A DNA stretch of 64,000 nt, from NCBI RefSeq assembly GCF_000614545.1, contig NZ_BAKW01000001.1, forward strand, positions 248,001-312,000, given 5' to 3'. Source of the stretch: Asaia platycodi JCM 25414 (GTDB taxonomy: Bacteria; Pseudomonadota; Alphaproteobacteria; Acetobacterales; Acetobacteraceae). A program made the position numbers and the translations under genes. Within the stretch, counting starts at the first letter, position 1. Every line of letters begins with the position of its first letter. The notes beneath the pieces were generated by a model. It was not told where the DNA came from. It searched no databases and worked only from the letters and a program-made list of their open reading frames with translations. Shown here piece after piece: positions 52,191 to 61,634 of the stretch.

Positions 52191-53180
52191 ATGGCGACCC
52201 GTGAAGACAGGGGAGACAGTCGGCGTGGCGGGCGCTTTCCTGCCATTCTGGAACTGTTTACCGACCAGAAGGTCGAGAGCTTTCGTTGGCATCGCCATGA
52301 TTATCCCGCGTCGATCGCCTGCTGGAATTACCACCCGGAATACGAACTGCACCTGATCACGCATGGTGCGGGCCGCGTCATGATTGGCGATCATATCGGC
52401 CCGTTTGCAGCGCGACAGCTCGTTCTCGTCGGGCCGGATCTGCCTCATGCCTGGTTCAGCCTGCTTGGTGAGGGAGAGGTCATGGCAGGCCGCGATGTTG
52501 TGCTGCAGTTCAGTCAGAGCTGGATCGACGGGTTGATCGGCCTTTGCCCGGAGCTGGTAGGGCTATCACGCCTTCTGGCAGCTTCCCGTCACGGTCTCGA
52601 ATTTTCGGGTGAGCAGGCATTACGCTGTGGCGACAGGCTGGAAGAGCTGGGCGAAAAAACCGGCGGAGCGCGCCTGGCCGGGGCGATTGCCCTCTTGGTT
52701 GATCTGACAAACTGCTCCTGGCGCCGTCTCGCCACCAGGCGCGATCTGGAGACGCCGGAATCGACAAAAGGAGGGCAGATCGCGTGTCTCGTGCGGCAAC
52801 TGCTTGCAATGGATCCAGCGGAGATCCGTCATGAAACAGTCGCCGCATCGCTCGGCATGACCGCATCGACCTTCTCGCGTCAGTTTCGTGCTCTCACGGG
52901 CGAGAGTTTCATGTGCTTTCTTCAGAAGCTGCGCATCGGACATGCCTGTCATTTGCTGACAACCACCCCTTTGGCTGTGACAGATATCTGCCGGGCATCC
53001 GGGTTCGGCAATCTCTCCAACTTCAACCGTACTTTTCTCAGCCTGCGTGGTTGCACGCCCCGTCAGTTCCGTCAGCAGGCCCAACAGATTGCGATGCTGA
53101 AACGCGCGCTGTTGTCGCCCCATCAGGAGGTTTGGTTCTCTCATGACCCGTCTTTCCGAACGCTTTTCCCTTTCTGGTAA
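52191..53180 (+). CDS. AraC-family regulator with cupin-like sensor domain
   Basis: About 329 residues. An N-terminal cupin-like sensor (HPEYELHLITHGAGRVMIGD with LVLVGPDLPHAWFS) precedes the C-terminal double helix-turn-helix: HETVAASLGMTASTFSRQFR and TDICRASGFGNLSNFNRTFL with CTPRQFRQ. It is probably the regulator of the xylitol-dehydrogenase and SDR genes, which lie on either side in the same direction. The C-terminal end runs about 38 bases into the SDR gene (LLSPHQEVWFSHDPSFRTLF), longer than usual for the family. A frame error near the end is possible given the local quality. The start at 52191 is the first ATG and lacks a strong ribosome site. Confidence 0.85.
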   Translation: MATREDRGDSRRGGRFPAILELFTDQKVESFRWHRHDYPASIACWNYHPEYELHLITHGAGRVMIGDHIGPFAARQLVLVGPDLPHAWFSLLGEGEVMAGRDVVLQFSQSWIDGLIGLCPELVGLSRLLAASRHGLEFSGEQALRCGDRLEELGEKTGGARLAGAIALLVDLTNCSWRRLATRRDLETPESTKGGQIACLVRQLLAMDPAEIRHETVAASLGMTASTFSRQFRALTGESFMCFLQKLRIGHACHLLTTTPLAVTDICRASGFGNLSNFNRTFLSLRGCTPRQFRQQAQQIAMLKRALLSPHQEVWFSHDPSFRTLFPFW

Positions 53181-53911
53181 AATCGCCGTCGTTACGGGTG
53201 CCTCGCGTGGCCTTGGCGTTACGCTGTGCGATGTCCTGAGTCAGGCTGGGGCGGACATCGTGGCTGTTGCACGCGATGAAGCCCTGTTGGCCGAGACGCA
53301 GGCAATCGTCTCGAAAAACGAGCGCCGCTGTCTGTCCATTGCCGCCGATCTGCTCGATGCCACCGCTGCCGACAGAGTAAAAGCGCGCATCGAGGCCGAG
53401 TTCGGCGCTGCGACCATTCTCGTCAATAATGCGGGGATGAGCATACCGAAAACCCTGATCGATCAGAGCGTCGAGGAATGGGATTCCATACTAGCCCTCA
53501 ATCTGCGGGCTCCCTGCTGATGGCTCGCGCCTGGCGCCGGGCATGATCGGGGCGGGTGGTGGCAAGATCATCAATATCAGTTCGATGGCCAGTTCTGTCG
53601 CCTTGACGGAACATGGCCCCTACGTCGCCTCGAAAGCCGGGTTGAACGGACTGACCAAGGTGATGACGGCAGAATGGGGCCCGCACAACATTCAGGCCAA
53701 TGCCGTCTGCCCTACCGTTGTCTGGACTCCCATGGGTGAGCGCGTCTGGGGTGTTGGCGACAAACTGGCCCGTTTTTTGGAGAAAATTCCCTCGGGTCGT
53801 GTCGCGACCCCCGAAGAAGTCGCCGATCTGGTGCTCTATCTCGCGTCTCCTGCCTCAGGAATGGTGAACGGGCAGGAGATCTTTGTCGATGGCGGGTATA
53901 CTGCGCTCTGA
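53143..53911 (+). CDS. Short-chain dehydrogenase/reductase (frameshifted)
   Basis: A classical SDR of about 255 residues. The cofactor motif is VTGASRGLGVTL, followed by VAVARDE (preference for NADP or NAD not clear), LVNNAGMS, and the catalytic serine with the YxxxK motif in INISSMASSVAL and GPYVASKAGL. The C-terminal AEEV-like region reads TPEEVADLVLYLASPASGMV and IFVDGGYTAL. The frame breaks near 53515 between LNLRAP and MIGAGGGK and needs a net one-base insertion or two deletions. It resembles gluconate 5-dehydrogenase and KduD relatives. It is co-directional with the xylitol-dehydrogenase gene and AraC, probably one polyol or sugar-acid operon. Confidence 0.85.
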
Positions 53912-53924
53912 GACCGCTGATTGA

Positions 53925-53946
53925 GCGCCCTCGTCAGGCGCGCTTT
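53925..53946 (+). terminator. Candidate terminator after the SDR gene
   Basis: GCGCC (53925-53929) pairs with GGCGC (53937-53941) around a seven-base loop and is followed by a short T-containing run (GCTTTAT). It begins 13 bases after the SDR stop, where the polyol genes end and the TPP gene converges. Confidence 0.35.
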
Positions 53947-54035
53947 ATCCACCCTAAAGCTGGCGACCGCCGATCCCGCCAATATGGGCATCATCGGCGG
54001 TTAGATGCTTCTACAGCGCGAAAAGAACGCCTAGA

Positions 54036-55829
54036 TCAGGATTTCTTCGAAGGCAGGAAAGTCGCGAGCATTTCCTTCGCCGATCCCCGGATCACATCAA
54101 GCAGTTCCGGCTCGTTGCGCAACGATGAGAGAAAAGCCTTCGCTTGTTGCAGGGTGATATGCGGCGGCAAAGGCGGGACATCGGGGTCGGTGCGTGCTTC
54201 CAGAATGACCGGGCGATCGGCACTGAGCGCTTCTTCCCACGCCGCGCCAATCTGGTCAGGATGATCGACCAGAATACCCTTCAGATCGAGCAGCTCGGCA
54301 TATTTGTGATACGGGAAATCAGGGATCGACTGCGTGGCCGTTGTCTTGCCTTCGCCTAATTGCACGCGCTCTTCCCACGTCACCTGATTCAGATCCTGAT
54401 TGTTCAGAACCAATACGATGAGCTTCGGATTTTCCCATTGTTTCCAGTATTTGGAGATGGTGATCATCACGTTCAGCCCGTTCATCTGCATCGCTCCGTC
54501 GCCCATACAGGCAATGACGGTGCGATCGGGAAAGGCCATCTTGGCGGCAACGGCATAAGGCGTGCCCGCACCTAGCGAGGCAAGCCCGCCGGAGAGCGAC
54601 GCCTTCATGCCGCGTCGGATCTTCAGATCGCGGGCAAACCAGTTGGCGACCGAACCTGAATCGGCGGTGATGATCGCCTTGTCCGGCAGGCGGGGGGACA
54701 GCTCCCAGAACACACGCTGCGGATTGACCGGGTTGGCGTCGGTCATGGCGCGGGCTTCGAGCACCTTCCACCAGGTTGCGACCTCCTTTTCGATTTTCTC
54801 GCGCCAGCTACGGTCCTCCTTGTGCTTGAGCAGGGGGAGGAGCGCGCGCAAGGTGGCCGCGCTATCGCCTTGGAGACAGAGCTCCATAGGATAACGCAGC
54901 GACAGATTGGCGGTGTTGATGTCGATCTGGACACCCCGCGCTTGACCAGGATCGGGCAGGAACTCGCTATAGGGATAGGCCGACCCGACCATCAGGAAGG
55001 TATCGCATTCCTTCATCAGATCCCACGAAGGCTTGGTGCCGAGCAGACCAAGCGATCCTGTGACGTAGGGCAGGTCGTCAGGCACAGCCGCCTTGCCCAG
55101 CAGGGCCTTGGCAATGCCCGCACCGAGCAGGTCGGCAATGGCGATCAGCTCATCCGTGGCGTCGAGTGCACCTGCCCCGGCGAGAATGGCGACTTTCCTG
55201 CCGGAATTGAGAATATCGGCTGCGGCCTGGAGCCCACGCATTTCCGGCACAGGGCTGATAATGGTCTCGCCGATACCGGTATGGGTATAGCCGTGTGCAA
55301 CCGGGCCGTCCTTGTAAGGCAGCTCCTGCAGATCGTTCGGCACAATCACGACCGTAGGCGCCCGCTTGTCTCTGGCAATGCGCACGGCGCGATCGATGGC
55401 GTGGCGCATCTGCGTAGGCTCGGTCACGGTCACGATATATTCCGACCCGACGTCCTTGCAGAGCGATTGCAGATCGACTTCCTGCTGATAGTTCGAGCCG
55501 AGGCAACTGCGCGCCTGCTGACCCATGATGGCAACCACACCCATATGGTCAAGCTTGGCGTCGTAGAGCCCGTTCAGCAGATGAATGGCGCCAGGGCCGG
55601 AGGTGGCAAAGCAAAGCCCGACCTGCCCGGTGAATTTCGCATGAGCCGATGCCATGAAGGCTGCCATCTCTTCATGACGCACCTGCACATACTCCATGCG
55701 CCCGTTATCTACCTCGCGCTGGAGTGCCACATCGATGCCGCCAGCCCCGTCGCCGGGGTAACCATAGGCCCGTTTCAGTCCCCATTCCTGCAGGCGTTTC
55801 CACATGAATTCACTGACATTCATGGACAT
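54036..55829 (-). CDS. Thiamine-pyrophosphate enzyme, pyruvate oxidase/quinone dehydrogenase (PoxB)-like
   Basis: An intact protein of 597 residues in the acetolactate-synthase superfamily. The N-terminal TPP pyrimidine domain has YGYPGDGAGGIDVAL and VRHEEMAAFMASAHAKFTGQ (conserved Glu). The central domain has ILAGAGALDATDELIAIADL, and the C-terminal diphosphate motif GDG-x26-NN is seen as CMGDGAMQMNGLN ... VLVLNNQDLNQVTWE. PoxB oxidises pyruvate to acetate and CO2 with electrons passed to quinone. The C-terminus lacks an obvious lipid-binding helix of E. coli PoxB, so oxygen or another acceptor remains possible. The start ATG 55829 (MSMNVSEFM) is preceded by GGAG. It is divergent from an FMN-dependent lactate dehydrogenase: together they could turn lactate to pyruvate and then acetate. 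Confidence 0.8.
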   Translation of the reverse strand: MSMNVSEFMWKRLQEWGLKRAYGYPGDGAGGIDVALQREVDNGRMEYVQVRHEEMAAFMASAHAKFTGQVGLCFATSGPGAIHLLNGLYDAKLDHMGVVAIMGQQARSCLGSNYQQEVDLQSLCKDVGSEYIVTVTEPTQMRHAIDRAVRIARDKRAPTVVIVPNDLQELPYKDGPVAHGYTHTGIGETIISPVPEMRGLQAAADILNSGRKVAILAGAGALDATDELIAIADLLGAGIAKALLGKAAVPDDLPYVTGSLGLLGTKPSWDLMKECDTFLMVGSAYPYSEFLPDPGQARGVQIDINTANLSLRYPMELCLQGDSAATLRALLPLLKHKEDRSWREKIEKEVATWWKVLEARAMTDANPVNPQRVFWELSPRLPDKAIITADSGSVANWFARDLKIRRGMKASLSGGLASLGAGTPYAVAAKMAFPDRTVIACMGDGAMQMNGLNVMITISKYWKQWENPKLIVLVLNNQDLNQVTWEERVQLGEGKTTATQSIPDFPYHKYAELLDLKGILVDHPDQIGAAWEEALSADRPVILEARTDPDVPPLPPHITLQQAKAFLSSLRNEPELLDVIRGSAKEMLATFLPSKKS

Positions 55830-56101
55830 GGCATCGATGCTCCGGCGATTGACTGTGTGCCGCAGCAACGTTGCGTCAGGCAGGTCTGTTCATTCTGTGT
55901 CGAGGTAAAATTATTTTATGTTCATCAATCGGAATGATTATTTCGCGATTTGGCGAGGCTTTTCAGTGGCCGATACACTGGTTTCCATAATCGGATCCGT
56001 TTCACATTAACGTGAATATCGAGTGCGCAGGAGAAAGCCTGTCTGGTTCGTTCTGTCACCGTCGGCTTCTGGCCTGCATTTTCACCCCTCGGAGTTTTTC
56101 G

Positions 56102-57303
56102 ATGTCCATGACGGCCAAGCGGCGTTTGCACGATATTTACCAGCTGAACGATTTCGAAAAAGCCGTGAAGCGCTATCTGCCCAAGGCAGTATATGAATAC
56201 GTGCGCAATGGCGCCGGGGCCGAACTGAGCTTGCGGCGCAACAGGGCAATCTTTCAGCGCTATCTCTGGCGTCCGTATCGACTGCGTAACGTATCGTCCG
56301 TGAACACGAAAATCACCCTGTTCGGCGAGGAATATGCCCAGCCTTTCGGTCTGGCTCCAACCGGGGGCGCGGCCATGACGCGCTATGATGCCGATCGCAT
56401 CGAGCAGCCGCGGCGCGACGGCATAATCTGTTTTATGCGCTTTCGGCCAATTCTCTCACGCCGCTTGAAGAGATCATTCGCATCAACCCGCGCACCTGGT
56501 TTGCCGCCTATCTGCCGAGCGACCTCGCGGTTATCGATGGCATGATCGACCGGGTGCAGAAAGCAGGTTACCCCGTCCTGCTGATCACCTGCGATGTGCC
56601 GGTGCCAGCCCAGCGTATCGCCGAAACGCGTGCGGGCTACTCAATGCCCATACGTCCGAACCTGCGTGCGACGATCGGCGGTATCCTCAACCCTGGCTGG
56701 ACATTCGGCACGCTCGGGCGAACCATCCTGCGCGATCGCAACCCAAAAATCGTGAATATCAGGCCGCAGGGCGGGCCGGGTCTTTTCTCGAACGAGATCG
56801 CAGCGGTCGGCGGCTCGCCCAACTTCACCTGGGATCATATCCGCCACATTCGCAAGCGCTGGAAAGGCAAGCTGATCCTCAAGGGTGTTCTGCGTCCGGA
56901 AGACGCAAAAGAGGCGGCGAAGATCGGTGCTGATGGTATCGTTATTTCCGACCATGGCGCACGTCTGCTCGACTCAACCGTGTCTCCTCTTGAAGTGCTG
57001 CCCGAGATCAGGAAAGCTGCGAAGGACATGAGTGTCGTGATCGATAGCGGTTTCCGCTGTGGCGGGGATGTGCTCAAGGCCATGGCGCTCGGAGCCGATG
57101 CCGTCATGCTCGGGCGGCCTTTTCTCCAGGCCTGTGCGCTGGCCGGCGGGGCAGGGCTCGACAAGGCCGTTTCCATCCTCAGCACTGAGGTAAATCGCGA
57201 TCTGGCTCTGCTCGGTGTGAACGATCTGGCATCGCTCGACGCCTCTCTGCTCAAGGACCTGGGAATGATGCCTTTCGTTGAGCATGCACCCGAAAATAGC
57301 TGA
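56102..57303 (+). CDS. FMN-dependent alpha-hydroxy acid (lactate/mandelate) dehydrogenase (frameshifted)
   Basis: About 400 residues in the LldD / glycolate-oxidase family. The start at 56102 has GGAG seven bases upstream. The N-terminal FEKAVKRYLPKAVYEYVRNG provides the usual tyrosine, and PFGLAPTGGAAMTRYDADR follows. A deletion near 56402 breaks the frame; restored it reads IEAAAARRHNLFYALSANSL. The FMN-site lysine is in KGKLILKGVLRPEDAKEAAK and the catalytic histidine in GIVISDHGARLLDSTVSPLE. The usual 'NHGGRQLD' is changed to DHGARLLD: histidine, arginine and leucine-aspartate are kept. FRCGGDVLKAMALGADAVML is typical. Electrons probably go to the respiratory chain. Confidence 0.85.
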
Positions 57304-57381
57304 CAAGACTTAATCTGACCGAAGAGAGGAAATTTTGTCTCTCTCCTCTCGGAGGCCGGGAGTACATGTGTCATGATCCTG

Positions 57382-57423
57382 AGAAATATGCCCATCTGTA
57401 GAAGAAATATGCCCATCTGTAGA
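57382..57423 (+). repeat. Perfect 21-bp tandem duplication upstream of the SIS gene
   Basis: AGAAATATGCCCATCTGTAG plus A occurs twice without change, at 57382-57402 and 57403-57423, ending directly in the ribosome-site region (AGAGGAAAG) of the following gene. Each copy carries an ATG that opens only a short frame. Confidence 0.9.
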
Positions 57424-57437
57424 GGAAAGTCAGGCTG

Positions 57438-58392
57438 ATGAATGCGACCGAACGAGGAATACGCGAGCAGTTTTCGTTCTGGAGGGCACTGACAAGTCCG
57501 CAATCCAGCCCGCAAAAAGGCCAGATGCACGCCATAATCGGGTGTGGCACTTCCGTTCATATCGCAGACAGCATTGCCTGCGCCCTGAACGAGGCGGGCT
57601 TTCTAGCTCGTGCCGTGCCCGGCAATGAATGGACGCGTCGTGCCTCGTCCTATGTGCCTGCGGGCATGAAGATCCAGCTTGTCGCACTCTCGCGCAGCGG
57701 GGAGTCGACCGAGACGGTCGCCGCCGCCGCCGCAGGCTTGAGGCCGGTCACGAGGTTCTGGGTGTTACCTGCGCGGCGGGAAGCGCGCTGACGCAGGTAT
57801 CTTCCGAAGTCTTCGAGGCGGAAACCCATCCCGAGGAAGGCATCGTGATGACGGCATCGGCGAGTCTGATGCTCATGGCCGGGCTGCGTTACGCCGGGCT
57901 ATCCATAGGTCCGACCAGCATCGCTGCCGCAGAGTCTTTGCTCGAAGAAGCAGACATGCATCTTGTGGCCCTCCTGCGCGGACGCTCGCATTTCGTCTTT
58001 CTGGGGGGCGGCACGCTTTACGGCGTAGCCGCGAAGGGGCGCTGAAGATGCAGGAAATGAGCCTGAGTCAGAGTGAGGCGCATCATCCGCTCGAATACCG
58101 CCACGGCCCGATCAGTCTGATCGATGAGCGCTCCTTCGTCGTCATGCTCTACCATCCTGACACGCGTGAGGAAGAAGCGCTCGTCGCGCGGGACGTTATG
58201 GAGAAGGGGGCCGTCGTGCTCGGGCTTGGCGGTCCCGGCACAGTCTCCCTGCCTGTCGAGGGCGATCATGGGGCAGAGCCTCTGGTCTGTCTGCCCGTGC
58301 TTCAACTGCTTGGCGAATATGTTGCCCGTGCCCATGGTCTCGATACGCTGGCTCCGCGTCATCTGACCAAAGTCGTGACGCTCAAGGGCTGA
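57438..58392 (+). CDS. SIS-domain sugar-phosphate isomerase/deaminase-like protein (frameshifted twice)
   Basis: About 318 residues with two SIS domains and no glutaminase domain. The first has IIGCGTSVHIADSIACALNE and LVALSRSGESTETVAAAAAG, the second FVFLGGGTLYGVAAEGALKM and HHPLEYRHGPISLIDERSF. The arrangement is like the isomerase half of GlmS and of AgaS/FrlB-type enzymes, which act on amino-sugar or fructosamine phosphates. Deletions near 57740 and 58034 (each a missing G) interrupt the frame. The catalytic glutamate and histidine regions are in the second domain. No sugar kinase or transporter lies beside it, so the substrate is open. Confidence 0.82.
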
Positions 58393-58464
58393 TCGGCAAC
58401 TCTCGAAGCGGCGACGGGTTGGAGGGGATCGAAATAATATCCTTCCCCTTCACGGAGCCGAGTG

Positions 58465-59549
58465 ATGCGCGCGCCTGTTGCTTATGATGACTCGCTTGAA
58501 AAGCTGCGTTCTGACGAAGAGGCCGTGAAGGCCGGGCTCAGAAAGAGCTTCCGCAAGATCGTCACTGCAACCCATCGCGATCTCGGTCATGCTTCCAGAG
58601 GCGTTCACGCAAAAAGTCACGCCCTGCTCGACGGCACGCTGCATGTCAGGTCCGGCCTGCCTCCCGAACTCGCTCAGGGGCTTTTTGCCAAGCCGGGTTC
58701 CTACCGCATAACGGCGCGTCTTTCTGCCATACCGGGCGATCCGCTGCGCGATGCTGTATCGGGGCCGCGCGGCTTCGCCCTCAAGATTCATGACGTGCCC
58801 GGTGAACTGCTTGAGGATGCGCAGGGTGTCGCAGTGCAGGATTTCCTGTTTGCGAATGGCACGGCCTTTGGCGCGCCTCACGCAGGCGTATTTCTGACAA
58901 TGCTGCGTCTGCTCGCCCTGACAACCGACAAGGCAGAAGGGGCCAAGGCGCTGCTCTCGCGTAGCCTTCGTCTGATACAACGTGGTTTGGCACGTTTTGC
59001 CCGACGCAGCGCGGCGCTGGATGCGCTAGGCGGCTTTGCGCCGACCCACCCATTGGGCGACCGTTTTCATTCCCAGGTGCCCTCGCGCTATGGCGATTAT
59101 GTTGCGAAATTCGATCTTGTTCCGGAATCGGAAAGTTTCCGGCGTCTGACAGGCCGCCATATCGATATAGATCATGACCCGATTGCCGTTCGGCGCGCTG
59201 TAGGACGCGTTCTGGCTCAGGAAGGTGGAAGCATAAGCCTGCGTGTTCAGCTGTGTCGCGATCTTGCCACTCAGCCCGTCGAGAATGCCCAGATCGCCTG
59301 GAGTGAAGAGATGAGCCTTTCCAGTGTGTGGCCAGTCTCGATTTCCCGCCGCAGATTGGCTGGAGCGAGGAGAAGTCACGCCAGATCGACGATAGCCTGT
59401 CTTTCTCTCCCTGGCATGGACTGGTGGCGCATCGCCCCTTGGGTAACATCATGCGCGCTCGTCGTATGGCTTATCCATTTTCCGCCCAGTTACGGGGTCG
59501 GTTGAATGGTTGTCCGATGCGGCTCCTTCCTGAGAGGAGCTCCTCGTAA
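58465..59549 (+). CDS. Catalase-family haem protein, single-domain (frameshifted)
   Basis: About 361 residues from ATG 58465 (GGAG upstream), much shorter than a full catalase. RDLGHASRGVHAKSHALLDG resembles the distal-histidine region (R-G-x-H-A-K). ARLSAIPGDPLRDAVSGPRG and FALKIHDVPGELLED match the catalase core with the usual asparagine region VQDFLFANG. After a deletion near 59310 the C-terminus continues LDFPPQIGWSEEKSRQIDDS and ends with IMRARRMAYPFSAQLR, where the R-x-x-x-Y spacing could supply the proximal tyrosine haem ligand. These mini-catalases are often peroxidase-like or of unknown physiological role. It is likely in one transcript with the SIS gene, about 70 bases after it. Confidence 0.75.
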
Positions 59550-59688
59550 AAACCGATGGGGTTGAGAGAATATGAGGCGAAAGGTCGTCATGCAGTCAGG
59601 GAGAAAACGATAGGGCAGTGAAGAAATTGGAAAGTAACCAATTTACCATGACAAAACATTTCTTTCGTATGATTACGAAAACCGATCA

Positions 59689-59706
59689 TTGTCATCAAAC
59701 TGTCAT
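59689..59706 (+). promoter_or_regulatory. Pho box (PhoB-binding site) upstream of phosphate porin
   Basis: TTGTCAT-CAAA-CTGTCAT at 59689-59706 shows two 7-bp repeats of the CTGTCAT type 11 bases apart (one base off in the first), which is the accepted PhoB-box layout. It lies 66 bases before the porin ATG. A TTTATA at 59727-59732 may serve as -10. Confidence 0.75.
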
Positions 59707-59772
59707 ATGATTGACTTGTCTTGTCGTTTATAGCAGCGCGCAGTTAGTCCAGATCAGAGTTTAGTCGAGCCC

Positions 59773-61598
59773 ATGCGCGTGCGCCATTTCACGACCATGC
59801 TGCTGCTTTGCGGCGCTACCATCCCCGCTTCGGCTCTGGCTGCCAGCCAGTCAGACGATATTGCTGCCTTGCGCCGTGAAATGCTTGAGATGCGTGCTCA
59901 GATGCAGGGCCAGATCACCGATCTGCGACATGAACTGGCCAAGGAGCGTGCGCTGCGTCATAAAACCGAGCTGGCACAGGCGCAGCCGCAGTCGCCACGT
60001 GGCGGCGCAGGAGTCGGAGCACGTACAAATCACGCGTCTCGCCATGCTGTCCCTGCTCCGTCGCCTGTGGAGCCGGTCCAGCCTGTGACTGCTCTGGAAA
60101 GCACCCGACCGAAGCTGGAAACAAAGCCCGTGCCTGGTGCAACGCCACCTCGCCAGCAAGATGGTGTCTCGACTTCGGGACAGGTCGAGTTGGCGTCAGT
60201 ATCGGGGAAGGGCGCTGGCAAACCGTCTGACCGCAAGTGGCCTATGACACTCATCTCATCCCACCGCCCGATCATGGTCTGAACATGTCTCTCGCCGATT
60301 TCCGCCGCGCCACGCGCACGGCAGAGACGGTCGATATCGGTGGCATACGCATCGGGTTTCCGGCAGGGCGCCCGACCATTGCGTCGAGCGACGGGCTCTA
60401 CGCTTTCTCGGTCGGTCTTGTGATGCATCTCGATATTGGCGGTTTTCCGTCTTCGGGCGGATCGGCGCAGGGGCAGACGGGGCGTTTCCCGAAAATGAAC
60501 GAAAATGCCCGTCGTCTGCGTCTGCCGCTGACATGGCGCTACGGCAATCTTCTGGCCAATCTGACACCCGAATGGGGGCGCACGGTCGATGGCACGGCCG
60601 GTCTCTACGAAGCCAATATGGTTTATAGCGGCATTCACAACTCACAGTTTACGGTGGGTTACTATCAGCCGCGCGTTACCATGCAGGATTCTGAATCGTC
60701 TAACGGCTTTATTCTGATGGAGCGCGCCTCGATTTCGGAAGTCGTGCGTCTGATCGCTGCGGGTGATACCAGACTGAGCATCGGCGGGCGCACCCATCAG
60801 AATCGCTGGTATCTTGGGGCCTATCTTACCGGGCAGACCTATGGCGACCGTACCAGTGACCCTACGGTCTCTGACAGCCAGATGGGCGGTTTGCTACGCG
60901 TAGCCGGGCGCCCGGTAGCGACGAAAAATGTCGATCTGCATCTCGGCATGTCGTCTACCATGTCGTTCAAGCGGAACCAGACATCCCAGGGACGCGTGTT
61001 GTCTCTGAGTGACCGGCCTGAGACGCGTCTGACCAATGAGCGGCTCGTATCGAGCGGCACGATCACCAATATCGGCAAGGTATGGGCTGTGGGGCCTGAG
61101 ATTGCCCTGCGTTATGACCGCGCCCTGCTTCAGGCTGAGTATTATCATATCGGTGTCGAGCGCGACGCCGATGCGCGTCAAAAAGGCCCGGCGCCCAGTC
61201 TCGGCTTCGACGGCTATTATGTGGCGGGCAGCTATACGCTGTTCGGGCAGCCGCGTCGTTACAGCCCCAAGGATGCCGCGTTTTCTGCACCGGCTCCTAA
61301 AGAGGATGTCGATTTCTGGAACAACCAGTGGGGCGCACTCGAACTGGTCGGGCGCTGGAGTGTGATGGATTTCAACAGCAACATCCTCAAGGATGTACCG
61401 GCCGCCGTGACAGGCGGGGTGCGTGGCGGCGTGCAGACCGTGTGGTCCGGTGGGTTGAACTGGTATCTGAACCGCCATTATCGCATTCAGCTGCAATACA
61501 GCCATATCAACGCTACGCGGTCACAGACGGCAGGAAGCGTCAACACCAAGGGGCGTTCGATCAATGCGATCGGCAGCCGTATTCAGGCTGCTTTCTGA
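59773..61598 (+). CDS. Phosphate-selective porin O/P family protein (frameshifted)
   Basis: About 608 residues. A signal peptide (MRVRHFTTMLLLCGATIPAS ending ALAAS) is followed by a coiled-coil periplasmic segment (DDIAALRREMLEMRAQMQGQ ... DLRHELAKERALRH), then a Pro-rich linker and the beta-barrel (PF07396) with FPAGRPTIASSDGLYAFSVG, EADANMVYSG-type strands and a C-terminal INAIGSRIQAAF that ends in phenylalanine. The break near 60240 is one missing base. The coiled coil plus OprP/OprO barrel is a common layout in acetic acid bacteria and relatives. The Pho box at 59689 predicts induction by phosphate starvation through PhoB. Confidence 0.87.
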
Positions 61599-61634
61599 CG
61601 TCGGGCGTCGCGGGGGTATCTCCGCAACGGGTTT

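Noticed and set aside
57310-57365. Purine/pyrimidine-rich imperfect hairpin after the lactate dehydrogenase gene
   Set aside because: Pairing needs bulges and is not followed by a T-run, so no terminator is claimed.
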